Assembly (NCBI GenBank): GCA_030680155.1
Contig: JAUXWL010000307.1
Location: forward strand, 1 to 58,386
From: Anaerolineales bacterium
GTDB lineage: Bacteria > Chloroflexota > Anaerolineae > Anaerolineales > Villigracilaceae
Reading direction: 5' to 3'
Length of the DNA: 58,386 nt
Shown here: piece after piece, positions 42,450-50,357 of the stretch
How the letters are laid out: each line of letters begins with the position of its first letter
Position numbering within the stretch: the stretch's first letter is position 1
Made by a program: the position numbers and the translations under genes
Notes under the pieces: generated by a model
The model's input: only the letters and a program-made list of their open reading frames with translations
Database searches by the model: none
What the model was told of the DNA's origin: nothing

Positions 42450-43721
42450 ATGGCAAACAAGATTCTACCTGTAAAAGGCACTCGCGAATTTTATCCTGAG
42501 CAGATGGCGCTGCGGAATTTCATTTATGCAAAAGTCCGCGCTGCTGCGCAGGGTTTTGGCTATCAAGAATACGATGGTCCCTTCATCGAGCCGCTTGACT
42601 TGTACGCAGCGAAATCGGGGGAGGAACTGGTCAAGAAGCAGTCGTTCACCTTTGAGGATCGCGGCGGGGATTTTGTTACCTTGCGCCCCGAATTGACGCC
42701 ATCTCTGGCGCGCATGATCGCCGCAAAACAGGGCGAATTGAACTTCCCTGTACGCTGGTGGTCGTTCGGTCCGTTCTGGCGTTATGAACAACCGCAAAAG
42801 GGACGCTCGCGCGAATTCTTCCAATGGAATGTGGATATGCTCGGCGTCAACTCACCTGAAGCGGATGCGGAGTTGATTGCTGTTGGCGCAACCTTCCTGC
42901 GCTCGGTCGGACTCAGCCCGGAGCGGGCTCTGATCTATGTAAATAACCGCCGCCTGATGGATGCTGAATTCGATGCGTTGGGGATTCTCTCCGAAAAGCG
43001 TCTTGATGTTTCAAATCTCGTTGACCGCCGCACAAAAATGGAACCTGCCAAATGGGACGCATACGCGCTCGAACTTGGCTTGACCCAGTCTCAACTCGAC
43101 GGCTTGAAGGATATGCTCGCTAATTTTGAACTGTGGCAGAAAAGCGACGAGTTGACCCGTCTCTTTGCAGCGCTCGAAGCATTGGGTGTCAAGGAGTATG
43201 TCCAGTTCGACCCGAACATCATGCGCGGATTGTTGTATTACACAGGCACGGTTTTCGAGGCATTCGACACAAGCGGATCGCTGAAACGCGCCATCTTTGG
43301 CGGCGGCCGCTACGATAACCTGCTGGCAGACGTGGGCGGGAATCCGATCTCTGGCGTCGGCTTTGCGATGGGGGATGTGGTCATAGGCATCATTTTGCAG
43401 GAGAAGGGGCTTGTGCCTGAATTCATGCCCACGCCTGCGGATGTGCTGGTCACTGTGTTTGATGAATCATTGTGGATGAAATCCTTTGAGCTTTCCACCC
43501 AGTTACGCAATGCGGGCATTGCCGCAATGGTCTTCCCCGAACCTGCGAAACTGCCGAAACAATTCAAATTTGCAGACAAAATGAAGATAAAGATCGCACT
43601 GACGATCGGTCCTGATGAGGCGGCGAATGATTCGGTGGCGGTCAAAAATCTGGGGACTGGCGAGCAGGTTACAGTGAAGCGCGAAGCGGTAGTGGACACC
43701 GTCAAAGCGTTGATGAATTAG
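42450..43721 (+). CDS. hisS: Histidyl-tRNA synthetase
   Basis: A 423-residue class II synthetase. It shows PVKGTREFYPEQM at the N-terminus, the motif 2 region FWRYEQPQKGRSREFFQWNVD, the histidine-specific GLLYYTGTVFE and motif 3 GGGRYDNLL...GVGFAMG, then an anticodon-binding domain. It charges tRNA-His, which is encoded 176 bases downstream. The ATG at 42450 has GGAG upstream. Its last 34 bases are duplicated at 43812-43845 beyond an inserted repeat. Confidence 0.96.
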   Translation: MANKILPVKGTREFYPEQMALRNFIYAKVRAAAQGFGYQEYDGPFIEPLDLYAAKSGEELVKKQSFTFEDRGGDFVTLRPELTPSLARMIAAKQGELNFPVRWWSFGPFWRYEQPQKGRSREFFQWNVDMLGVNSPEADAELIAVGATFLRSVGLSPERALIYVNNRRLMDAEFDALGILSEKRLDVSNLVDRRTKMEPAKWDAYALELGLTQSQLDGLKDMLANFELWQKSDELTRLFAALEALGVKEYVQFDPNIMRGLLYYTGTVFEAFDTSGSLKRAIFGGGRYDNLLADVGGNPISGVGFAMGDVVIGIILQEKGLVPEFMPTPADVLVTVFDESLWMKSFELSTQLRNAGIAAMVFPEPAKLPKQFKFADKMKIKIALTIGPDEAANDSVAVKNLGTGEQVTVKREAVVDTVKALMN

Positions 43722-43728
43722 GCCTAGT

Positions 43729-43811
43729 ATTACAGCGCAAGGTTGCTCCCTGCGCCGTCCCCGGCGCAGGCGTTTTCCAGCAACACGCCGCCGGGGACGG
43801 CGGCTTTGAGC
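43729..43811. repeat. Palindromic element, TTACAGCGCAA family, copy C (right end lost)
   Basis: Starts ATTACAGCGCAAGG; has both hairpins, CTGCGCCG / CGGCGCAG and GCCGCCG / CGGCGGC, with loops TCCC and GGGA, which are complementary. The right terminal repeat is missing; instead GGCTTTGAGC joins the duplicated hisS end. Confidence 0.75.
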
Positions 43812-43845
43812 GACACCGTCAAAGCGTTGATGAATTAGGTCTAGT
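43812..43845. repeat. Duplicated 3' end of hisS
   Basis: 33 of 34 bases identical to 43695-43728, which encodes the last hisS codons, stop and a few bases more. The two copies flank the repeat element as direct repeats. Confidence 0.85.
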
Positions 43846-43897
43846 TGTGGTAAAATTTTGCCCGCCTCCCCAAGAATTCACTGGAGCAGGCAGATAT

Positions 43898-43970
43898 GGA
43901 GCCTGTAGCTCAATGGCAGAGCGCTACACTGTGGCTGTAGATGTTGAGGGTTCGAGACCCTTCAGGCTCC
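43898..43970 (+). tRNA. tRNA-His (GTG)
   Basis: A complete cloverleaf can be drawn. The acceptor stem has the extra G(-1):C73 pair of tRNA-His; the D-stem is GCTC / GAGC, the anticodon stem CTACA / TGTAG around CTGTGGC with anticodon GTG, and the T-arm GAGGG-TTCGAGA-CCCTT. CCA is not encoded. It follows hisS, an apt pairing. Confidence 0.95.
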
Positions 43971-43984
43971 CAAACTCATTCAAA

Positions 43985-44012
43985 CCTCCGAGCCAAAGCT
44001 CGGGGGTTTTTT
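43985..44012 (+). terminator. Terminator after tRNA-His
   Basis: CCTCCGAGC (43985-43993) pairs with GCTCGGGGG (43998-44006; one T-G pair), followed by TTTTTT. Confidence 0.85.
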
Positions 44013-44091
44013 GCAGACACAAGGGCTTGAAGCCGGACTATCCCAATTCAAAGGAATATCTCGAAGGGTTGTGGTCGAGTAAAATCATTTC

Positions 44092-45513
44092 ATGACCAAG
44101 ACGATCAATGTACTTTTTCTCGCCGCCGAAGCCGACCCGTTCGTAAAGGTTGGCGGACTTGGCGACGTGGCGGGGTCTCTTCCGCAGGCGATCCGCGCGC
44201 TTTCCAACGACGATGTGAAACTGGATATACGGCTTGTGCTTCCGCATCATCCTGTGGTGAAGGTGGAGAATCTCAAACCGTTGGGAATCTTCATGATTCC
44301 GCGCGGCAGTTCCGAGGTCGAAGTGGAGGCGTTCGAGACCACACTCAACGGGATGACGGTCTATTTCATCGACGGGGAGCCGATCCGTGCGAACGGCTCG
44401 GTCTATTCCCTTGACTCGAAATTGGATGCGGAAAAATATATGTTCTTTTCGCTTGCCGCAATGGAATTACCGAATCAAGTTAACTGGATGCCTGATGTCG
44501 TCCATGCCAATGACTGGCACACGGCAGTCAGCATCTATGGCAACCTGACCAGGCGTTGGGAGGCAGGCGCGCGTCATGTGGCAGGCGTGGTGACGCTGCA
44601 TAACCTGCCATTCATGGGGCCTGATGTCAGCGCCGTGCTTGAGAACTATGGCGTCAAACTCGCCCAAACTGACCTGCCTGAATGGGCGCGCGTGATGCCC
44701 CTGCCGTTGGGATTGTGGGCGTCAGATGCGGTGGTGGCGGTGTCGCCGTCTTATGCCAACGAAGTGCTGACGCCTGAATTTGGCTGCGGCTTGAACGACT
44801 TCTTGCAGTTCCGCCGCGAAACCTTGAGTGGAATTTTGAACGGTATCGACACAATTTCCTTCGATCCCGCGATGGACGCTTCCATCGCGGTTAATTACGA
44901 TATCAACTCCCTTGAAAAACGCGCCGAGAACAAAGGGTTGTTGCAGGATAAACTAGGGCTGGCGAACGACCCGAACGTTCCCCTGCTTGCCGTCATTTCA
45001 CGCATGGATGTTCAAAAAGGCGTTGACCTCGCCTTCACTGCCCTGAAAAGTTTGAAGAACGTTAATTTTCAGGCAGTCATACTGGGCACGGGCGACCCAA
45101 AACTGGAAGCCGCCGCGCGCGATTTGGAAACCGCCTTCCCTGAGAAAATAAAAGCGATTACGCGTTTCGATGCCGCGCTTGCCCGTCAGATCTATGCGGG
45201 TGCGGATATGCTCTTAATGCCTTCGCGTTATGAGCCATGCGGTTTGGCGCAGATGATCGCCATGCGTTACGGTTGTGTGCCTGTTGCGCGCGCAGTAGGT
45301 GGCTTGAACGATACCGTCAAGCACAACCGCACGGGCTTTGTGTTTGAAAAAGCGCATCACATGTCTTTGATGGGCGCGGTCAAAACTGGCATCAAAGCAT
45401 ACGCGAACCGCGAAAAATGGCAGAACCTCCAGCGTGCCGGCATGGCTCAGGATTTCTCATGGGAAGCCTCGGCACAGGAATACCTCAAACTCTATCAATC
45501 ATTGGTGAAATAA
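44092..45513 (+). CDS. glgA: Glycogen synthase
   Basis: A 473-residue GT5 glycosyltransferase. The N-terminal KVGGLGDV binds ADP-glucose; near residue 385 ryEPCGLAQMIAMRYG is the second nucleotide-binding motif. It extends alpha-1,4-glucan from ADP-glucose in the cytoplasm. malQ starts one base after its stop, forming a storage-glucan operon. No ribosome binding site is obvious. Confidence 0.95.
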   Translation: MTKTINVLFLAAEADPFVKVGGLGDVAGSLPQAIRALSNDDVKLDIRLVLPHHPVVKVENLKPLGIFMIPRGSSEVEVEAFETTLNGMTVYFIDGEPIRANGSVYSLDSKLDAEKYMFFSLAAMELPNQVNWMPDVVHANDWHTAVSIYGNLTRRWEAGARHVAGVVTLHNLPFMGPDVSAVLENYGVKLAQTDLPEWARVMPLPLGLWASDAVVAVSPSYANEVLTPEFGCGLNDFLQFRRETLSGILNGIDTISFDPAMDASIAVNYDINSLEKRAENKGLLQDKLGLANDPNVPLLAVISRMDVQKGVDLAFTALKSLKNVNFQAVILGTGDPKLEAAARDLETAFPEKIKAITRFDAALARQIYAGADMLLMPSRYEPCGLAQMIAMRYGCVPVARAVGGLNDTVKHNRTGFVFEKAHHMSLMGAVKTGIKAYANREKWQNLQRAGMAQDFSWEASAQEYLKLYQSLVK

Positions 45514-45514
45514 C

Positions 45515-47017
45515 ATGGCATTCAAGCGCTCCTCTGGCATCCTCCTTCACCCCAGCAGCCTGCCCGGCCCCTATGGCATCGGCGATCTCGGTCCGCAAGC
45601 CCATCGCTTTGTCGATTGGCTCGCCTCCACGGGCAGCGCCCTCTGGCAAATTCTCCCGCTCGGACCAACAGGCTACGGCGACTCTCCGTATCAATGTTTT
45701 TCCGCCTTTGCGGGTAATCCCTATTTGATTAGCCCAGACGATTTGCTTGCCAATGGATTGGTGACCGGGGAAGATTTGACTCCGCTTAAGGAACTGCCCG
45801 CCGCTCACGTGGACTTTGGCATGCTCATTCCAAAAAAGCTGAATCTGCTGCTCAAGGCTTTTTCCCGCTTCCAATCCGACCCTGGGACATTGCGCGAACC
45901 CTTTGAGCAATTCTGCGCAGACAACGCTTCGTGGCTGGACGACTTCGCCCTGTTCATGGCGTTGAAAGAGTCCAATGGCGGCGGCGCATGGAACGGGTGG
46001 CCCGAGGCGTTACGTTCCCGCAAAAAAGCTGCGCTGACCAAAGCCCGCAAGGAATTGGCGGAAGACATTTTGCGTCATTCCTTCTATCAATTCCTGTTCT
46101 TCAAGCAGTGGGGAAAAATCCACCAGTATGCCAATGACAGGGGGATTCAGATTGTGGGCGATATTCCGATTTTTGTCGCATACGACTCGGCGGATGTATG
46201 GGCCAACCCTGATCTGTTCTACCTTGATGAGAGCGGCAACCCAACCGTGGTGGCTGGAGTTCCGCCGGATTTGTTCTCTACCACGGGGCAGTTGTGGGGT
46301 AACCCGCTGTATGATTGGGCGGTTCATAAAAAGGAAAAATACGCGTGGTGGCTTTCGCGTGTGCGCGCCGTTTTACAGACTGTGGATATTTTGCGTTTTG
46401 ACCACTTCCGTGGTTTTGCGGGCTATTACGAAATCCCCGCCTCACACACCACCGCCGAGCATGGAAAGTGGGTGCCCGGCCCCGCACAGGATTTCTTCCG
46501 CGCTGTGCAAAACGACCTGCAGAAGAACGGCAGTGCAGACGCTGGTTTGCCCATCATTGCCGAAGATTTGGGACTTGTTACCCCCGATGTACTTGAATTG
46601 CTTGCAGCCTTCGACCTGCCCGGTATGAAGGTCTTGCAATTCGGCTTTACGGGCCCCGATAACCCCTTCCTGCCGCATAACTACGTCCCGAATTGTGTCG
46701 CCTACACAGGCACACATGACAACGACACCGCCCGCAGTTGGTATGTCAACGCCCCCGAAAACGAGCGCGACTTCGCCCGCCGTTACCTCGGCGTGGACGG
46801 TCAACACTTCGCTTGGGATCTCATCCGCGCCGTGTGGAAGTCTGTGGCAGTGATCGCCGTCGCCCCGATGCAGGATGTACTTAATCTCGGCGGGGAAGCC
46901 CGTATGAACTTTCCCAGCAAACTCGGCGGCAACTGGGAATGGCGCATGACCGAGAACGACTTACGCGCAGACCTCGCGGCTGGGCTGCGGGAATTGAACT
47001 GGTTGACGTTGAGATAA
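45515..47017 (+). CDS. malQ: 4-alpha-glucanotransferase
   Basis: A 500-residue GH77 enzyme (amylomaltase). Visible are LLHPSSLPGPYGIGDLG, ILPLGPTGYGDSPYQ, the nucleophile region DILRFDHFRGF (aspartate), IAEDLGLVTPDV (acid/base glutamate) and AYTGTHDNDTARSW (third acidic residue). It rearranges maltodextrins alongside glycogen synthase. Confidence 0.96.
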   Translation: MAFKRSSGILLHPSSLPGPYGIGDLGPQAHRFVDWLASTGSALWQILPLGPTGYGDSPYQCFSAFAGNPYLISPDDLLANGLVTGEDLTPLKELPAAHVDFGMLIPKKLNLLLKAFSRFQSDPGTLREPFEQFCADNASWLDDFALFMALKESNGGGAWNGWPEALRSRKKAALTKARKELAEDILRHSFYQFLFFKQWGKIHQYANDRGIQIVGDIPIFVAYDSADVWANPDLFYLDESGNPTVVAGVPPDLFSTTGQLWGNPLYDWAVHKKEKYAWWLSRVRAVLQTVDILRFDHFRGFAGYYEIPASHTTAEHGKWVPGPAQDFFRAVQNDLQKNGSADAGLPIIAEDLGLVTPDVLELLAAFDLPGMKVLQFGFTGPDNPFLPHNYVPNCVAYTGTHDNDTARSWYVNAPENERDFARRYLGVDGQHFAWDLIRAVWKSVAVIAVAPMQDVLNLGGEARMNFPSKLGGNWEWRMTENDLRADLAAGLRELNWLTLR

Positions 47018-47067
47018 ACAAGAAAAAATCTGCTGCTACCCGCAAACCAGATATTCTCCATTCACCA

Positions 47068-47547
47068 TCAACCGCTCTTAATCGTCAAATTCACCACAAT
47101 TGCGTTGCTCGCGCGGATCAAATTCTCAGGCGTGATCATGATCTCCCCGCCCCATTGTCCCGCTCCCGTGCCGAGCATGGGTTCTTCCGTCAGAGTCGCT
47201 TCGAGGAAGGACCTGAATCCTGGTGGCTGCCAGCCAAAGGCGGGGATCGAACCGATGACATATCCCGTCACCGCCTGCACCCGTTCAGGCGGCGCCATGC
47301 GGATGTTGCGTGAGCCGATCGCCTTTTTCAAATTCCCTGAGATCGCGTTCTGATCGCCGCCCAGCATCACCAGCACGCATTCGCCCGTATCCACCACCTG
47401 AAAGATCAGCGTTTTCACCGCCTGTCGTTCGGGGAAGCCAAGCGCATTGGCCACGTTGGCTGCACCCTTTTCGGTCTCTGGTGAAAAACTGCGCGCTTCA
47501 TACGGAATGTTATGCGTATCGAGATGCAGGTGGGCTTGAAGTTTCAT
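47068..47547 (-). CDS. YbaK/prolyl-tRNA deacylase-like protein
   Basis: A 159-residue YbaK-domain protein, a trans-editing family that removes wrong amino acids from tRNA-Pro or similar. It shows VKTLIFQVVDTGECVLVMLGGD with the conserved lysine and a GYVIGSIPAFGW loop. AAAGGAGAA precedes the ATG at 47547. Closest known function is Cys-tRNA(Pro) deacylase; specificity is unproven. Confidence 0.88.
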   Translation of the reverse strand: MKLQAHLHLDTHNIPYEARSFSPETEKGAANVANALGFPERQAVKTLIFQVVDTGECVLVMLGGDQNAISGNLKKAIGSRNIRMAPPERVQAVTGYVIGSIPAFGWQPPGFRSFLEATLTEEPMLGTGAGQWGGEIMITPENLIRASNAIVVNLTIKSG

Positions 47548-47564
47548 ATTTCTCCTTTTATTCG

Positions 47565-47616
47565 GAATGCGGACTTCAGTCCGCATTTAGTAGACTAAAG
47601 TCTGCGCTCTGCATTC
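47565..47616. repeat. Two-hairpin element, GGACTTCAGTCC family, copy 1
   Basis: GCGGACTTCAGTCCGC (47569-47584) and a TAGACTAAAGTCTGC hairpin (47590-47605), within GAATGC / GCATTC. The same two hairpins in the same order are at 50225-50299. Confidence 0.7.
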
Positions 47617-47620
47617 TATC

Positions 47621-48541
47621 CTATGCTCGCCGTGATGCCAGGTAAATTCCCAGCAAGATCAAAACTCCGCCCGTGATAACGGTGATGGTTGGCGTTTCAT
47701 TCAGGAAGAAGAATGCCAGCGCCGCAGAACCGATCGGTTCTGCGAGAGTCAACACTGCCACCAGCGTCGCGGATAAATATTTCAACAGCCAGTTATACGT
47801 CGAATGCCCGATCAATTGCGGGACCGCCGCCAGCAGAAAGATCCAACCGTAGATTTTAGGTGAATAGCCAAAAGGCGATTGTCCCGCAAAGACCATGAAG
47901 ACCAGCAGGGTAACCGCCGCCATGCCGTACACCAAAAAAATATACGCCACCAACGACATCTGCGGACGCAGTTTCCGCCCGATGATGAGATAGCCTGTCA
48001 CCATCCATGCGCCCGCGAGCGCGAGGAAGTTGCCCCACATGGCGCGTCCCTGCATTGCATCTGCGAGCGATGGACAGGCGAGACCGCCATCCCACACGCA
48101 CGCATCAGACAACCCGATCACTGTCCCGCCGACCAGAGCCAGCGCCAACCCGACCAGGGCTGTCCGTGGCAGGCGCTCCTTCAACAACATCGGCGAGAGC
48201 AGCGCCACCCACAACGGCCCCGTGCTGACGAAGACCACTGAGCTGGCCACGCTGGTGTATTCAAGAGACGATATCCATGTGGCAAAGTGAACAGCGAGGA
48301 AAATGCCCGAGGAAACAGCCAGCAGGATTCCCCGCAGGTCGAGGCGTTTGATTTCATCCCGATGGCGCGTGAGGGCGACGGGCGCGATCAGCAGAGTCGC
48401 AAAGGTCAGGCGCAGGGCGGCGATTACCAGCGATGGCGCGCCGTCGCTTTGGGCAAAGCGGATGAAAATGCTGGCCGTCGAAACCGCAAGGATGGCTGTC
48501 ACGAGTGCAATCGGCAGCAGGAGGCGTTTACGTTGATCCAT
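47621..48541 (-). CDS. EamA-family (DMT) transporter
   Basis: A 306-residue membrane protein with ten hydrophobic segments in two EamA halves (SIFIRFAQSDGAPSLVIAALRL; second half with LAEPIGSAALAFFFLNE). It exports or imports small metabolites; substrate unknown. An insertion with two cysteines (VWDGGLACPSL) lies between the halves. The ATG at 48541 was chosen over longer frames that run through a repeat. Confidence 0.9.
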   Translation of the reverse strand: MDQRKRLLLPIALVTAILAVSTASIFIRFAQSDGAPSLVIAALRLTFATLLIAPVALTRHRDEIKRLDLRGILLAVSSGIFLAVHFATWISSLEYTSVASSVVFVSTGPLWVALLSPMLLKERLPRTALVGLALALVGGTVIGLSDACVWDGGLACPSLADAMQGRAMWGNFLALAGAWMVTGYLIIGRKLRPQMSLVAYIFLVYGMAAVTLLVFMVFAGQSPFGYSPKIYGWIFLLAAVPQLIGHSTYNWLLKYLSATLVAVLTLAEPIGSAALAFFFLNETPTITVITGGVLILLGIYLASRRA

Positions 48542-48804
48542 GATTGCGCCGAGTCTACCGCAAAGTGTAAGGATGGGGGCTTTTGAACTTTTCCAAATTG
48601 TTCTGACAATACCGTACCGCAAGGCATGTCCTGCCTGCGCCAGTGCCGCAGGCACAGGTGAGTTCATCGAAGGATTCATCTTGCGAGCGGCAAATAGGCT
48701 GCCAAAGTACGGGCAATGTGAACATTGCGGTACTTAAGCGTTTTGGTTGCGGCGTGGTCAACCGTCAGATTTATAAGATATTTGTATAAAAATTAGATTT
48801 ATTC
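48542..48804. repeat. Intergenic region with palindrome modules
   Basis: No gene is seen. It contains GCAATGTGAACATTGC (48713-48728) and copies of TACCGCAAG-like and AGTACGG half-modules, the remains of one or two mobile palindromes. Confidence 0.5.
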
Positions 48805-48833
48805 TTGCGTCATGAGGGCAGGCGGGTTAAAAT
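48805..48833 (+). promoter_or_regulatory. Superoxide dismutase promoter
   Basis: TTGCGT (48805-48810), 17 bases, TAAAAT (48828-48833), 39 bases before the start codon. Confidence 0.6.
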
Positions 48834-48872
48834 GCAACCATTAATTTTCAACCAACTTGAAGGAGAAACCCA

Positions 48873-49475
48873 ATGGCTTTTGAACTTCCCAAACTTGCTT
48901 ATGCCTACGATGCGCTGGAACCCCACATTGACGCGCGTACGATGGAGATCCATCATACCAAGCATCACCAGGCCTATATCACCAACCTGAACGGCGCGGT
49001 GGAAAAGACCCCCGAACTGGCGGGCAAATCCCTCGAAGCATTGCTCGGCGACCTGAACTCTGTCCCTGAAGGCGTGCGCGGTGTCATCCGCAATCATGGC
49101 GGCGGCACGTACAACCACAACCTGTTCTGGGAGATCATGGGACCCAACGCAGGCGGCGCGCCGAAGGGCGATCTTGCCAAAGCGATTGACGCTTCCTTCA
49201 CCTCCTTCGATAACTTCAAAGCGGAATTTACCACCGCTGCCGCCACCCGCTTCGGCTCTGGCTGGGCCTGGCTCGTCAAAAAGGGCAGTGGCTTGGCTGT
49301 GGTTTCCACCGCCAATCAGGACACCCCGCTTTCCGATGGCTTGACCCCCATCCTCGGCATCGACGTGTGGGAGCACGCCTACTACCTCAACTACCAAAAC
49401 CGCCGTCCCGATTACATCACCGCCTTTTGGAATGTGATCAACTGGGACGCGGCTGCAGCGAAATTCGCTTCATAA
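48873..49475 (+). CDS. Iron/manganese superoxide dismutase
   Basis: A 200-residue SOD of the Fe/Mn family. Metal ligands are visible: histidine in [10 protein letters not shown] (about 27), histidine in TYNHNLFW (about 82), and aspartate and histidine in [12 protein letters not shown]. It removes superoxide in the cytoplasm, which suggests some exposure to oxygen. Metal preference cannot be read with certainty. A strong GAAGGAGAA precedes the ATG. Confidence 0.96.
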   Translation: MAFELPKLAYAYDALEPHIDARTMEIHHTKHHQAYITNLNGAVEKTPELAGKSLEALLGDLNSVPEGVRGVIRNHGGGTYNHNLFWEIMGPNAGGAPKGDLAKAIDASFTSFDNFKAEFTTAAATRFGSGWAWLVKKGSGLAVVSTANQDTPLSDGLTPILGIDVWEHAYYLNYQNRRPDYITAFWNVINWDAAAAKFAS

Positions 49476-49491
49476 TCGATTCTACTTTAGT

Positions 49492-49710
49492 GTGTACGCA
49501 AAGGTTGTCAGCGGCAGTCGCTCAAGCCGCCGTACCCATATCTGGGCATACATACCCATATCTGGGCATACATACCCATTCTGGGCATACATCCTCGGCG
49601 GCGTTTTGCGAGGGAAATCCTGCGCCGGGGAAAGTGCCCAGAATGGGTATGTATGCCCAGAATGGGTACGGCGCAGGGAGCAAATTGCCTGACATGTTTT
49701 GCATGTACAC
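49492..49710. repeat. Palindromic element, TTACAGCGCAA family, copy D (longest, multiple loop units)
   Basis: Imperfect ends GTGTACGCAAA / TTTGCATGTACAC. The first hairpin (GCCGCC / GGCGGC) carries three 19-20-bp units of the form ACCCATATCTGGGCATACAT in its loop; the second (CTGCGCCG / CGGCGCAG) carries two in the opposite orientation. Confidence 0.75.
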
Positions 49711-49799
49711 CTACTTTAATTGCACCTTGTCATGAGATTAAACATAGATATAATAGGCTTATCTCGTTTGTCCATCATCTCACAAGGAGAATAAAATCC

Positions 49800-50213
49800 A
49801 TGACCCACATTATTACCAGCCTTTGTGTCCGTGACCGCGGCTGCATCGAAGTATGTCCCGTGGAATGTATCATTCCCGGCCAGCCAGTTGCCGAATGGCC
49901 CATGGTCTACATCGACCCCGACACCTGCATTGATTGCGGCGCGTGCGTACCCGAATGTCCGTTTGCTGCCATCTTCCCCGAAGATGAAGTCCCTGCGGCT
50001 TATACAGCCAAAGGCGGCGAGTATATCAGCCGGCTCGGTCTCACCGGTCACTATGAAGCCACCAACCACCACGGCACACAAGTCGTGTTGGAAACCACAA
50101 AGCAGCTTGAAGCCGGCGAAGTGGTTGACCTTACCCTGGACACCCCGCCGAACTACGAGTTCTTCAAGACGGGTCCTGGTTATTCCGCGAAAGACAACGA
50201 CAACGGCATGTAA
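49800..50213 (+). CDS. Ferredoxin with two iron-sulfur clusters
   Basis: A 137-residue ferredoxin. The N-terminal half has two cysteine groups: CVRDRGCIEVCPVEC (residues 9-23) and CIDCGACVPECP (44-55). The spacing of the first fits a 7Fe or 8Fe FdxA-like protein. A C-terminal extension of about 80 residues without cysteines follows. It is monocistronic with AAGGAGA before the ATG. Electron partners unknown. Confidence 0.92.
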   Translation: MTHIITSLCVRDRGCIEVCPVECIIPGQPVAEWPMVYIDPDTCIDCGACVPECPFAAIFPEDEVPAAYTAKGGEYISRLGLTGHYEATNHHGTQVVLETTKQLEAGEVVDLTLDTPPNYEFFKTGPGYSAKDNDNGM

Positions 50214-50224
50214 GTAAGTATCTA

Positions 50225-50299
50225 TCCGAAAATCTTCGGAGCGCGGACTTCAGTCCGCAATTTTAAAGCAGACTAAAGTCTGCACTCCGATTTTTCGGA
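50225..50299. repeat. Two-hairpin element, GGACTTCAGTCC family, copy 2
   Basis: GCGGACTTCAGTCCGC (50243-50258) and GCAGACTAAAGTCTGC (50268-50283), enclosed by TCCGAAAA / TTTTTCGGA and CGGAG / CTCCG outer pairing. Confidence 0.75.
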
Positions 50300-50317
50300 C
50301 AGGTTCTAAGCCAAAAC

Positions 50318-50348
50318 AAAAGGTCAGGTAATTTTGCCTGACCTTTTT
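50318..50348. terminator. Bidirectional terminator
   Basis: AAAAGGTCAGG (50318-50328) / CCTGACCTTTT (50337-50347), T-rich on both sides, between convergent genes. Confidence 0.9.
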
Positions 50349-50357
50349 GATTCTTTG

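Noticed and set aside
49492-49710. CRISPR array
   Set aside because: The 20-bp units are tandem without spacers and lie in hairpin loops of a known repeat family.
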